64,000 nucleotides of DNA from Botrytis cinerea B05.10 (Eukaryota; Ascomycota; Leotiomycetes; Helotiales; Sclerotiniaceae). The position numbers and the translations under genes are program-made. Below are positions 46,800-57,074 of this stretch, one piece after another. The notes below the pieces were generated by a model. The model ran no database searches. It worked only from the letters and a program-made list of their open reading frames with translations, and was not told where the DNA came from. How positions within the stretch are numbered: position 1 is the first letter of the stretch; each line of letters begins with the position of its first letter. The stretch covers positions 2,294,001 through 2,358,000 of the forward strand of contig NC_037318.1 of assembly GCF_000143535.2 (NCBI RefSeq). The letters run 5' to 3'.

Positions 46800-47471
46800 C
46801 TACAACTCCCCACCCAGCCCCTCCTCCCCCTCCAAAACCCTCCCCCGCAAAATCCTCACCTCCTCCACCGGCCTATCCTCCGCCCCCGTCTTCACAAGCC
46901 CCATCCTCTTCACCGTCCCCATGCCCCTCGTCACCCGTCCAAAAATCGTATGCTTCCCATCCAACCACGGCGTCGGCGCCAGCGTAATAAAAAACTGCGA
47001 TCCATTTGTATTCGGCCCCGAATTCGCCATCGACAATATTCCCGCCCCCGTGTGTTTTAGACTCGGAAGATTGCTTCCCGGCGGAGGCGTTAGCTCGTCT
47101 GCGAATTTCTCGCCGTAGATGGAACTGCCCCCGCGTCCGGTGCCGGTGGGATCCCCGGTTTGTAACATGAAGTTTGGGATGATTCGGTGGAAGATTATGC
47201 CGTCGTAGTAGCCGCGCCGGATCAGAGTCTCGAAGTTGGTGCAGGTTTTGGGCGCGTGGGAGGTGTAGAGTTCGAGGGTTATGGTGCCCTGTGTTTTTGG
47301 GTTAGCATGGATTGAATGATGCTGAGAACTCTCTATAGCTGTCTGCCATATAAATGACGCTCCGCTGGCCCTCCGGGAGCCACTGCCGTGGAGGCAGAAT
47401 ATTGAGGACGGGAATGCGAATGGGGAGTTTGTACATACCATTGTGGTTTCTAGAGCGATATTTACGGCCAT
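46800..47471 (-). CDS. cyp1: Cyclophilin, PPIL1-like peptidyl-prolyl isomerase
   Basis: Exon 1 (47471-47439, 11 codons) and exon 2 (47288-46800) join in phase 0 across a 150-bp intron, giving 173 residues, the length of PPIL1 plus a short tail. [52 protein letters not shown] (catalytic Arg46 region) and [36 protein letters not shown] are diagnostic of the small spliceosome-associated PPIL1 type. It catalyses prolyl cis-trans isomerisation; PPIL1 in other eukaryotes binds SKIP/Prp45. An insert PPPGSN lies before LKHTGAGIL. The intron contains one module of the dispersed GC-rich repeat. Confidence 0.92.
   Translation of the reverse strand: MAVNIALETTMVCTNSPFAFPSSIFCLHGSGSRRASGASFIWQTAIESSQHHSIHANPKTQGTITLELYTSHAPKTCTNFETLIRRGYYDGIIFHRIIPNFMLQTGDPTGTGRGGSSIYGEKFADELTPPPGSNLPSLKHTGAGILSMANSGPNTNGSQFFITLAPTPWLDGKHTIFGRVTRGMGTVKRMGLVKTGAEDRPVEEVRILRGRVLEGEEGLGGEL
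47341..47398. repeat. Dispersed GC-rich repeat, copy 4 (module B only), inside an intron
   Basis: Module B on the plus strand (about 47354-47398) in the cyclophilin intron. It is flanked by GTCTGCC (47341-47347) and GGCAGA (47393-47398), an inverted pair of 6-7 bases. Module A is absent. It differs from copies 1 and 3 at the loop of the central hairpin. Confidence 0.88.
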
Positions 47472-47964
47472 TTTGTATGTTTGGATATCTGTAACGAGTA
47501 AAATCTGACCAATTGATAATATAGAGACTATGGATTCAATTCAAAGTGAAGAAAGTGTAATATGGTTAGGATTCGAGAAGGCTTCAATTTATTGTTCACT
47601 TTTCTGCAAGGCTGAAGAGAGCTTGTCGCCCACCAGTGGCCTTGTCAAATCCCTGCCGTTTGTTTGATCCTTTGGGAAGGACAACATCTACAACCAACTT
47701 CGTATCCTAATTTTTGTGATTTCCTAGCTGAAATTCAAGAATTATATTCACTTGAAATTAAACTTGGTATTTCTGAGAGTGAAACGGTTTTAGCTAGCTA
47801 GAAACGAAAGGATCTTTAATTTCAAGTCATCACAATGAACTAACTGGCTTCAACTGTGAAAATACTCAACACTTCACAGCTTAAGGTTAATAACTTCCAA
47901 CCTGTCAATCCCATCGTGGTCACGATTTACCCTGTACCAACACCAAACATTCCAACCACGCAAA
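47472..47964. other. Divergent promoter region, cyclophilin and SPP genes
   Basis: 493 bp between two divergent starts. AT-rich with no gene; I see no specific motif. Confidence 0.55.
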
Positions 47965-49932
47965 ATGGACAACGTTAAAGATTTGTTGGCCAAATATGGC
48001 TCTGCAATCTACACACACCGAGAGATGATTAAATTGGAAATCCATGTTATCCTCGCCGCTCTCTTCCCCATCTATATCGGATCACATGCATCACTTCAAC
48101 GCCCTCCTTCCGCCTCGCCACCTCGCAAATCCTCTTCTTCCGATAGTCTCCAAACTTCAGATGAAGAAGATGAAGAAGAATCCAGAGCTCAGATGGAGGG
48201 TATGACGCCTTCTGATGCTATCATCTTTCCACTTCTTGCTGCTGTGGCGTTGGGAAGTCTCTATTTTATTATTAAATGGTTGGACGATCCTGCCATTCTC
48301 AATAAGATATTGGGGTGGTATTTTTCTGCTCTGGGGATTTTTGGAGTAGGGAGATTGGCAAAGGATTCGTTGGATGTGGGAGTGGGATTTATATTTCCCA
48401 ATGTGTGGACGAGGGGAAATAGCATTTTTCATGTTGATCAGAAATCGAGACGACAAGTTTCTGATGATGGACAGGGAACGTTGGTCAATGTTGGAGTTGT
48501 GCATCCTCTTCCTGGACGACTTTCAAAGCTCCGTTTGCCACAAAGAATCACGGATCTGTTGTGGGATGTTCGTGGTCTTTTGAGAACAAATTATACGCTC
48601 AATCTTCACATCAAGACTATACTTCCTCATCAAAAGTCTCCGATCAAATTTACATCCCTTCTCGGTCTGTTGATAGGTATCGCCACAATCACAGCTTACA
48701 ACATGCTGAATGCACCATGGTATCTTACAAATCTTATGGGATTTGGGTTTTGCTATGGATCTCTTCAACTTATGTCTTTGACTACATTCTTCACTGGCTC
48801 ATTAGTTCTCTTCGGACTTTTCTTTTACGATATCATTATGGTTTTCTATACGCCTCTAATGGTCACTGTGGCTACTACTCTGGATGTTCCAATCAAACTT
48901 GTGTTTCCAGCAGGTGAGAGCGGAAGAGGTAGTATGTTGGGATTAGGAGACATTGTTTTACCAGGAATCTTAGTTGCGTTGGCATTGAGATTCGATTTGT
49001 ATCTGCATTATTTGTATTTACAGAAATCAACATCTCCCACCGTTTCCCCTTCCACAACCTCAAAGAAGGCCACAGAAATCTCAACAACTCCCAATTTCCC
49101 ATCCCAAAAACCAGCCTACAGACCAGCAACCGGTCTCTGGGGTGAACGTTTCTGGACCTCTTCCTTTTCACCTCTCTCCTCTTCCTCCCTCAAAACAGGC
49201 GTCGAAGGAACTCGTTTCCCAAAACCTTATTTCAAAGCAGCTCTTGTGGGGTACATCATTGGAATGCTTGTGACATTATTCGTTATGAATGTGTGGAAAC
49301 ATGCACAGCCAGCTCTCTTGTATCTGGTTCCTGGCGTCGTATTTAGTTTGTGGGGAACGGCGGCTGTGAGAGGAGAATTAAGAGTTATGTGGGAGTTTAC
49401 TGAGGATGGGAGTTTGTCGGATGAGGGCAAGAAGGATGAAGGGAAGAAGGATGAGGATGAGAAGAAGGTTGAAGGAGGAGGAAAGGAGAAAATAGACGAG
49501 AAAAATGGGAAGAAAGAAGACGATAAAGTGAAGGAAAAGCAAATCTCAAACGGAGAAGCAACAGAGGAGAAAAAACACGAAGAAATCAAAACCAAACTCG
49601 CGGAAGCGATCGATACGCGAATGAACGATTCAGATGCGAGCTCGATACTATCCGACGGGTCGATTTCGTGGCCGGAAGATAATGGAAATGAAAACGCGAG
49701 TGAAGCAGATGATGAATCGACATACGATAGGTTGGAAAAGGAAAAGCATGAAAGGATTGAGAAAACGGCGAGAAAGGAATTGAAGGCGAAGGAGAAGAAG
49801 CGGGAGAAGAAAAAGGAAATGGAAGATCAGATTTTCCTCTTTTCTATCACGGGACCGGGATCAAGGGGTGCGGAGAGGAAAGGGGAGAAGACGAAAGTAA
49901 ATGGAGAGGGGGAGGGAAAGAAAGATAGATGA
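47965..49932 (+). CDS. Signal peptide peptidase (intramembrane aspartyl protease)
   Basis: Single exon of 655 residues, longer than the roughly 380 of animal SPP because of an acidic loop after the first membrane helix (about 45-75) and a Lys/Glu-rich tail (about 480-655). All catalytic motifs are present: YD at Tyr288/Asp289 (FFYDIIMVFYTPLMV), GLGD at 326-329 with Asp329, and PAL at 449-451 (QPALLYLVP). About nine hydrophobic segments fit the SPP fold. The enzyme cleaves signal-peptide remnants and tail-anchored proteins in the ER membrane. The C-terminus is GEGKKDR, a KKxx ER-retrieval motif as in human SPP. SPP rather than SPPL is inferred from this and from FCYGSLQLMSL. Confidence 0.93.
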   Translation: MDNVKDLLAKYGSAIYTHREMIKLEIHVILAALFPIYIGSHASLQRPPSASPPRKSSSSDSLQTSDEEDEEESRAQMEGMTPSDAIIFPLLAAVALGSLYFIIKWLDDPAILNKILGWYFSALGIFGVGRLAKDSLDVGVGFIFPNVWTRGNSIFHVDQKSRRQVSDDGQGTLVNVGVVHPLPGRLSKLRLPQRITDLLWDVRGLLRTNYTLNLHIKTILPHQKSPIKFTSLLGLLIGIATITAYNMLNAPWYLTNLMGFGFCYGSLQLMSLTTFFTGSLVLFGLFFYDIIMVFYTPLMVTVATTLDVPIKLVFPAGESGRGSMLGLGDIVLPGILVALALRFDLYLHYLYLQKSTSPTVSPSTTSKKATEISTTPNFPSQKPAYRPATGLWGERFWTSSFSPLSSSSLKTGVEGTRFPKPYFKAALVGYIIGMLVTLFVMNVWKHAQPALLYLVPGVVFSLWGTAAVRGELRVMWEFTEDGSLSDEGKKDEGKKDEDEKKVEGGGKEKIDEKNGKKEDDKVKEKQISNGEATEEKKHEEIKTKLAEAIDTRMNDSDASSILSDGSISWPEDNGNENASEADDESTYDRLEKEKHERIEKTARKELKAKEKKREKKKEMEDQIFLFSITGPGSRGAERKGEKTKVNGEGEGKKDR

Positions 49933-50969
49933 AATGTTGAGGAGGGTGAAGGAGTCAGTACCAAGAGAAATCAAAACAACTAGAAATATCTAGTACTCAG
50001 AGAACGGGAATGACAAGTTCATATGTATCTACCCTTTATACCATAGCAAAGCACAGCACAGCACAGCACAGCATGGAAAGGACAAAAGAGGAAAGATGAA
50101 AAAGCTCTAGATAATATTACATCATAACATAAATAAATAAGTAAATAGATGTATAGTTTACATATCACATCACATCGAATCCCAAACCAAAAATATCATT
50201 ACCCCTCACATTTCACACATGATATGATGTGATGTGATATCTCATGCTCGCTCGAATACCTACTTCTACTACTTCTACTACTACTACATAAGTAAAGATC
50301 TGAATGTCCATCCATCCATCCATCCATCCATCCTCCGTCTCCACAGCAGTGATCCCCTAAGATTCAGATTCAGCAGAGCATTATTCATATTCACATTCAT
50401 GTTCCTGTTTATATAGCAAATAGCAAATAGCAAATAGCTAACTAAAACTATAGAGAGGGAGGGAGGGAGGGAGGGAGGGGGTACTCGATATAATATCTGC
50501 CTCCACCTCCCTCTCCTCCACCATTGCGGTTCTGGATTGGTAGGTAGGATTTTAGAGTGATAATTATAAGATGACATATGCAATACGTGATTTTTTCCAA
50601 AATAAGGCAAGGAATGCATTGCTCTGTATTTTGAATGTATTGATCTAGGTATCTATCTATCTATCTATCTTATTTTCCCCCGAATTCTTTGCCGGTTCTG
50701 TTTTCTTCTTGTGGCTGTTGTTAGATGGAATGAAATGAAATGGCAAGTCTTGTCTTCCTACCTGTCTAACATCTATTGATAAATCCATACGCAACTTCCC
50801 AATGTCAAATTTTTGGCTCTCAGTTTATTTATTCATGCTTCTCCGAACCCTTTTATTCCATCTCCTCTAATCTTTCAACTTCCAAATCCCAAATCCCAAA
50901 TCCCAACTTCCCATAAACCACGAATATCATGCATTTCAAGAAATGAAAAAAATCTCCCCCTCGAATCAT
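49933..50969. other. Convergent intergenic region with simple repeats
   Basis: AGCACAGC run (about 50045-50073), CCAT run (about 50306-50333), GGGA run (about 50457-50480) and ATCT run (about 50650-50671). No gene. Confidence 0.65.
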
Positions 50970-52139
50970 CTAAGCTCCAAATGCAGCAGCAGGGTAACTT
51001 CGCTTTTTCTTTCCACCACTCCCTGAAGCTCCACTCCGACTACTACTTCTGGAACTTTCTTTACTTTGTTCATCTCCTTGTGCTCTAGGACGCAAGAATA
51101 CTTCTTCGGGTAAATCATTCCATTCTCTTTCTGGTCTACGATCTTGAAATGATGTTGCATGTTTTGATAGGGGTGGTCTTGTTGATGTGCTCATTGGAGG
51201 AGGAGGGGGTGTTGATTTCGCATTTGCATTTATGATTGAGTTTATTATGGGAGTAGGATTTGTTTGTGGTTGTCTAGAAATATGATCTTGAACCGAGAAT
51301 CTTCGTCGAAAAACGAATGCGTCTTGTGGTCGTAAACGTCTGTAATATCCTTCAACTAATTCCCCCTTTTCGAATCCGCGCTTGGTATACCATTCTAATG
51401 CTTCTTGATTATCGACCCAAACGTGCGCGTACAATCCTTCTATTCTGACTCCAAGTGGTATGCGAGAGGATGTCGCAGATTCGATGACGGAATTTAATAG
51501 TGCGGTTGCGAGACCAAGGGTTCGGTAGGGAGACAGGAGAGTGAGCGATTGGAGATATATACTATATACATTTGCGGGGGGTTCGGCATATGGAGAAGAT
51601 GGAGGAGAGGGATCGATTCGACAGATTATGGAGCCGACTACTTTTGGTTCGGAGTTGGAGTCTGGAGTATATGTGACTACTCTTGAGAAAGAGAGAGAGA
51701 TTGGTATCGAAGGAGAAGGGGGAGACGTAATAGCGTGGTAGAAAGCATCTGGGTATGGAATTGGAAGGAGGAGAGCATTAATACGACGTAGAGGTTGGAT
51801 ATGATGATCTTGCGGTATTTCGATTTTGTAGCCCTGGGGAAGTTTCTGTGATGATGCAAGTGACGATTCTACAGAATCCGGGGTAGCGACAGTTGCGGTG
51901 GCTCCCGGTGGTGGAGGGGCATTGGTAGAGCTTGGTGGACCCGATGCAGGTTGAGGTGGAGGTACTGCTTGACTTGCATTTCCATTTCTGTTCTCATGGG
52001 AGTCGGGAGTTGTGATTGGTGTGGTTCCTGGCGGTGGAGTGTATGTAGGTTGTTTTGGTTGAAAGAATGATCGAATAGTTGATTGTTGGGGACGCGGTGG
52101 TGGAGGGGTATTGTTTGACATGGTGTCTGCTGTGTTCAT
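50970..52139 (-). CDS. NAA50: NAA50-like N-terminal acetyltransferase with PIP-box-like motif
   Basis: Single exon, 389 residues, more than twice human NAA50 (169) because of disordered extensions. The GNAT core spans about 108-285: LPIPYPDAFYHAI (125-137), YLQSLTLLSPYRTLGLATALLN with acetyl-CoA motif RTLGLA (206-211), AHVWVDNQEALEWYTKRGFEKGE and YYRRLRPQDAFVF, matching NAA50 blocks. NAA50 acetylates protein N-termini (NatE) and is needed for sister-chromatid cohesion in animals. The N-terminus (1-100) is Pro-rich and contains QSTIRSFF at 19-26, a match to the PCNA-binding pattern QxxIxxFF. The C-terminus has a Ser/Arg run and the basic patch KKKR. A second in-frame Met is at residue 7. NAA50 orthology is likely but not tested. 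Confidence 0.82.
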   Translation of the reverse strand: MNTADTMSNNTPPPPRPQQSTIRSFFQPKQPTYTPPPGTTPITTPDSHENRNGNASQAVPPPQPASGPPSSTNAPPPPGATATVATPDSVESSLASSQKLPQGYKIEIPQDHHIQPLRRINALLLPIPYPDAFYHAITSPPSPSIPISLSFSRVVTYTPDSNSEPKVVGSIICRIDPSPPSSPYAEPPANVYSIYLQSLTLLSPYRTLGLATALLNSVIESATSSRIPLGVRIEGLYAHVWVDNQEALEWYTKRGFEKGELVEGYYRRLRPQDAFVFRRRFSVQDHISRQPQTNPTPIINSIINANAKSTPPPPPMSTSTRPPLSKHATSFQDRRPEREWNDLPEEVFLRPRAQGDEQSKESSRSSSRSGASGSGGKKKRSYPAAAFGA

Positions 52140-53148
52140 TGTTCAATTTGCTTTGCTTGGGTACCCTTCCGCTCTGATGTGATGTTTAAGGAGAGACAAA
52201 AATGCTTGGAGGAAGAAAGGAGATGTGCGTGGTGACTGCTCCGTGTGTATTGTGTGCAGTTCGACTCAAACATGTGCGAGAAAAGAGATCTGTCTTGTTA
52301 GACTTTTCCTACCAGTATTTCGTAGAGCAGAGCAGAGCAGAGCAGAGCATGAGATCAAGTATAGCTCATGCCATGTATGATGTGGAAATCCATTGGAATG
52401 GGGGCATTGTATCAAGGTTCAAGGATATCCTTTCACGGTGTACCTTTTTTCACCAGCCACAGGTTTCCATTTTTATCTTTTCTCTCCCTTCACTTCAAAC
52501 AGGGTGCCGTGCCTCTCGCCAGTGCAGGCAAAACAGTGAAGCTTGCTCGCCTCCTCGCTTCTCGTGCCCACCCAGCTTCTCGAGGGCCAGTGATTAGTCA
52601 TCCCAGCTGCCCTTCACCGCTCTCACTAGGCCGCATCGGGCTAAACATGACTGGCAATAATTTCGAGCATATCATTGAGCTCTGGTGGTGTGAAACCCCA
52701 AAGGACCGTTCAGTACGGGAAGCGCGAGAAAGCGGTTCAAGGGAAAACAATTAATAACAGTACCAAGTTGATCAATATCAACCAACTCAATTTTCTACCG
52801 CAGAAAAATTGAAGGTATTCAGACAACGACGACACATACCACTTACTGCGGTTCTTCCTTTTTCTCACTTCACATTCAAGCAGGGGCAATCTCAATTATA
52901 AAATGATCTATTATTTATTTCAGATCCCGTTTATCATTTCTTGAAAGAAGGAGAGACAGAGACAGAGACACAGAGAGAGAGAGGAAGAGAGACCGAGAGA
53001 TCTTCCAATCATTTCTGTCCATCCATAGCTCCTAACCCTCTCCCAAGTTTCCCCCCCAATTTTAACAATACCGTCAGCCTTGGGGTTTCCAGGAAATCCA
53101 ATTTATTTCAAGACAGGCCATTCCACCACGGGCAAATATATCTTCAAC
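52140..53148. other. Divergent promoter region, NAA50-like and SGF11-like genes
   Basis: About 1 kb. An AGAGC pentamer run (about 52324-52348) and a GAGACA/GAGA purine tract (about 52951-52998) lie in the probable leader of the downstream gene. Frames of up to 131 codons between 52202 and 52754 overlap in different registers and look accidental. Confidence 0.55.
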
Positions 53149-54697
53149 ATGTCTGCCAACGATCAGTTTCCTCACTCTGGTATAATAATTGCTGGGCAAG
53201 ATGAAGAAATTGACACCATGGGGAAACTGGTAATTATTCCTTTTCATTACTTTCCCTTCCCTGCCGTGCTTCTTCACTTCACTCTGTGAGAAACAAACTG
53301 GTTTTGTTGCCTTGCTTACTTACCAATTTACTGACATTTTACCGTAGACAAATAGTGTACTTGATGACATTTTCTACAACATCATTCATGATATGGTATT
53401 ACAAACTCATCGTGAAGAGAAAATAGCAAAGGCATGCTCTGCTGCTATTGCCATTGAACAAAAAGTCGCAGAAACCAATCCTGATTCAATAGACGATCCT
53501 ACAAATTCATGGAACACAAATCAAATTATAGAAACCGACGCTGCAAAGTGGGAAAATAAAGAGGTTTTCTTAAAAGGCAATCCGTTGGAATTGGTCGAGG
53601 AGATTATCTGCGCAAAGTGTGGCTTACCTCGACTTTTACAACCTACAGATGGGGTGGGGGCAAAGAAACCTCCTCCAGGAAAGGAGTTCTGTAAAAAGAA
53701 GCCTTTCATTGAGAAACCATGGCATGATGTTTATGGTCAGACTTATGTGCCAGAAGGACCCGGGAGAGGAAAGAAGAAGAAGGACATGATCAATCCTTTA
53801 CTGCAACAACAGAAAGAAGGGACACCAAATAGTCAGGATGGTGAAGATGAAGGGCCTGCGAAACCAATTTCTTTCCCTCACGCCAAATGTCACAATTGCA
53901 ATACGTTCTTGCCGATTAAGCGAATGAACAACCATATGGTGAAATGTATTGGAGGTGGAGGAAGAGATTCTGCGAGAGCAGCTGCCTTCAAAATCAACGG
54001 AAATGGATTGGGTACAGGAAACAACAGTCAAAATGGCACACCACCTTTGAGTCGACAAGCAACGCCACAACCCAATGGAGGAAAGAGAGTTAGTCCCAAT
54101 AAACGCGAAGCAGCCGACGATCCAGATTTCGAATCCGATTCTCCACAAAAGAAAAAGAAATTCTTGAAGAAACCAGGTAGTTCGGGCGGAATTATTCTAA
54201 AGAATAAACTCAAAACTCCGAAGATGACAAAGACACCTTCACAACTTTCTTCATCAAATCTAAGTTTCGAGCACAAAAGGCCGGATAGTGATGATGATAA
54301 CGATTCAGGAGATGATGATCGAGATGGTGAATATGGAAGGAGAACTAGTATTGAACCGAAAAAGAAAATGCTGGCCAATAAGGCGGGGTCGGGGATAGTC
54401 AAGAAAAATAAGGACGGTGGTGGTCTTGGTATTGCTGGGTTGAGTGACAAGAAGAAGAAGAAATTATTATTGGGAAGACCGGGAAGTGGTAGTTCAACGC
54501 CAGTACTGAAACCAGGTTCGCTACCAATGGATGAGGATCGAGAGAGAGAGAGAAAGAAGATCAAGAATGGAAATGGGAGTGGGACTTTGAGTGCTCATAA
54601 GAGAGATAGAGAGAGAGAAAGAGAGAGGGAGAGAGATAGGGATTGGGGTGCGGATGAGAAATCTGAGAGTAGTCAGACTTTGTCTAGTCCAAACTGA
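53149..54697 (+). CDS. SGF11: SGF11-like SAGA deubiquitinase-module subunit
   Basis: Exons 53149-53229 and 53348-54697 join in phase 0 over a 118-bp intron and give 476 residues, much longer than yeast Sgf11 (99). An N-terminal helix (30-57, VLDDIFYNIIHDMVLQTHR) corresponds to the helix that packs with the SAGA deubiquitinase module. A first Cys pair, CAKCGLPRLL (115-118), with a later Cys142, may form another zinc site. The SGF11 zinc finger is Cys208, Cys211, His223, Cys227 followed by GGGGRDSAR. The C-terminal 240 residues are Lys/Ser-rich and disordered, ending in alternating Arg-Glu. SGF11 links Ubp8 to SAGA and helps deubiquitinate histone H2B. Orthology rests on the helix plus finger arrangement. 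Confidence 0.75.
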
Positions 54698-56751
54698 GGG
54701 TCGTGAACTAGGGGGGAAAGGTGGTGGGTCGTTGAATTTGAGTGGTTAAGGAGTGACTACAATAGAGAGAAAAGAGAACTCATGAGTTCCTTAGTGTAAG
54801 ACCATGGTGGGATGAAATTTTGAAAGGCATTGATGAGGAACAGGATTCCAATGGGTAACATACATGCATATGGTTGGCGTTCATTTCTTACTACTCACTT
54901 CTATGTTCAGCATTCGAATATGCATATGCACAAACGTTTCGAAGGAAGAATATATTTGAGGTATGGTGTTTACATTGCTACCGGTGCTGAAAATGTATCG
55001 GGAATGCATTGGGGGTATACATTTGGCGTTGCATTACCTCGTTTTTTTTTTCGTTTTTCTTCCGTCTTGGACGACTTACTTCTTTGTATTTATGATGGGA
55101 AGGGGTTGATGGATTGGTGGATGGGATGTGGGAATGGGGAAGGAGGGGATGATACCCGTTAGTCAGGAATGGAAGGGGAATATAATACAATATACTTTAC
55201 TTATGAGTGTGGCTGGATGGGTTTTCAATAGGGGTTCGTGATGTGCTGTGCGCTATTGTGCGGTGATGATATGTGTTGTGAGGAACGACTTTTACGCAGA
55301 GTGTGAAATCGTGAATGGTGTGTGGGGGCTTGGATTGGTATATAAGACAAAGAGGTTGGAGTGTTTTGCCATGGATCGGATTGGTTATTTGGTTATTAGT
55401 ATCCTAGGCAAATGGATAAAAAAGCAAGTGCTCATGTGTCAAGAGAGAGACGCATAAGTGAGTGAGGGTATGTGTGGATGTGTGTATGCAAAGAATCTTT
55501 TGCATATGCTCTGGTGGTTTGATCTTGTGTTTTGATAATCTTGATGATGGGATAGAGTATGTGTCTGTGTCTGTTTGTGTGTTTGTGTGTATGGAGGGGG
55601 CTTAGCTTTGTACTGGTGAGAAAGGCTGTGCGTGCTTTTTAGATCTTGATTGATTGGATTGGATTGGGTCGAGATGTTGTGCAGTTAGGTAGGTGTATGC
55701 GGGTTGAAGAATGGGATTGAATGGGGGGAGGAGGAAGAGGACTGGGGATATACGGGTTTTTGGGTTTCTGGTGGGTTTGTGTATCTCAATGTGGAGGGGT
55801 GGAGGTTTCATTGTTTATTTTCGGGGCTTGATTGGGAGGGGGGAGGGGAGGGAAGCGAAGCGAATGGAGAGATATAAATATGTCTGCTGTATGCATCCTG
55901 CCTATTTTTTGATATCAGCGTGTTCTGGAAGAGAATCTACTCACGAATGATGGGCTGCTGGGATGATGTGATGGAAATCCTCCAATCCATGTCGAGTATT
56001 CGATTCCATGCGAATCGGGAGGAATCTTGTAATGTGCGGATCGCACGAGATGTGGTGGAGTTTGGGATGTGTGAGTGAACTTTATTCGTCATTGTTGGAA
56101 TGATTTTGCTGTTGTTATTATTGTTGTAGTAGGTTTTAATTGGTGTTTTGCTTTTTCTTTGCTTTTGGGAGAGTTGGCGTTTGCTGTGGATTCGGGTCTT
56201 ATTTTTGTTTTGGTTGTTTCCCCCCCCCCCCCCCCCCCCCTTCATTGTCATTGCAATTATTGGGAGAGGGGCCGGGGGCTCTTGCTGCTTCTTAGAATAC
56301 CTGGCCCTCTTCATATTTGGTTCTCCTATCGCAGGTTGGGGATGGATGTGAGATTTGACTGGTATTCTCGGGATTCTTAGTCATGGGGTTCATGTTGTGT
56401 TTCGAAAGTAGAAGGGGAGGGTGAGGAGATCATTTTAGTCGCTGTTATAGGATTGGCGGTGTTTGTTCTCTCTGTGGGCCTTGCTGTCTATGTATTTGGC
56501 TCTCGAGGAGCAATTCTGCAGAAGGGATGATTATAAACTAATGTTTGTAATGGAGGAGGTCTTAAGATGAGCGACTGCTCTCATTCTTCTTTATTATTAT
56601 TTTTCCCGCATGAGTTTCTCGTCTTGGTGGGTGGGTATTTTGGTACAGAGGTTGGTAAGTATAGCTTCCAAGTCCGCAAATATCACCGTTCTTGTTACGA
56701 TGCTTAACTCTAAATTTCGATTATCTCTTATTCTGCGATTTTTTATGTATT
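54698..56751. other. Gene-free, GT-rich interval
   Basis: About 2 kb with no supported gene. The plus strand is markedly G+T-rich (about 55200-55900), which keeps some frames open. A poly-C run lies at 56220-56240. Confidence 0.6.
56220..56240. repeat. Poly-C run of 21
   Basis: Twenty-one consecutive C on the plus strand; the length could be affected by sequencing. The minus strand is a G-run able to form G-quadruplexes. Confidence 0.9.
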
Positions 56752-57074
56752 CTATAGATGTAACGAGGTAGATCTATAGATACCAGGAAGTTTTGCCCGG
56801 TTGTCTGTAAAAGAAACTTGCAGCTTGTAGTTTGAAGTTTTGCAATCGTGTGGTACTCACAGAGTGGACCAGCAGACTGAAGGCGCTTTTTAAAGTTTTG
56901 ATTTGTGGTGTTAGATTGAGATGGGTTCGGGGACAAGAGAATATGAGGCGGTAGAATATTTGTGTTGGTGATACGAGCTCCAAGAATAAGTGGGAGGGGT
57001 ATGAGTATACACATCGCTATGGATAAAGCTGCTATTTTTGGAATTTGCACTGTTGTATTCGTTCTTTGGCTCAT
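56752..57074 (-). CDS. Possible small membrane-anchored protein, hypothetical
   Basis: Exons 57074-56861 and 56804-56752 join over a 56-bp intron (GTGAGT...TTTACAG) to give 88 residues. There is a hydrophobic segment (about 12-33, IPKIAALSIAMCILIPLPLILG), then an Asn/Pro/Ser-rich stretch, and a basic tail KKRLQSAGPLYNRAKLPGIYRS. Without splicing the frame reads 117 residues. I do not recognise it. Support is limited to clean splice signals and plausible architecture. Confidence 0.38.

Noticed and set aside
52202..52754. Two overlapping plus-strand ORFs of 128-131 codons
   Set aside because: They overlap in different frames within a promoter region and include an AGAGC repeat.
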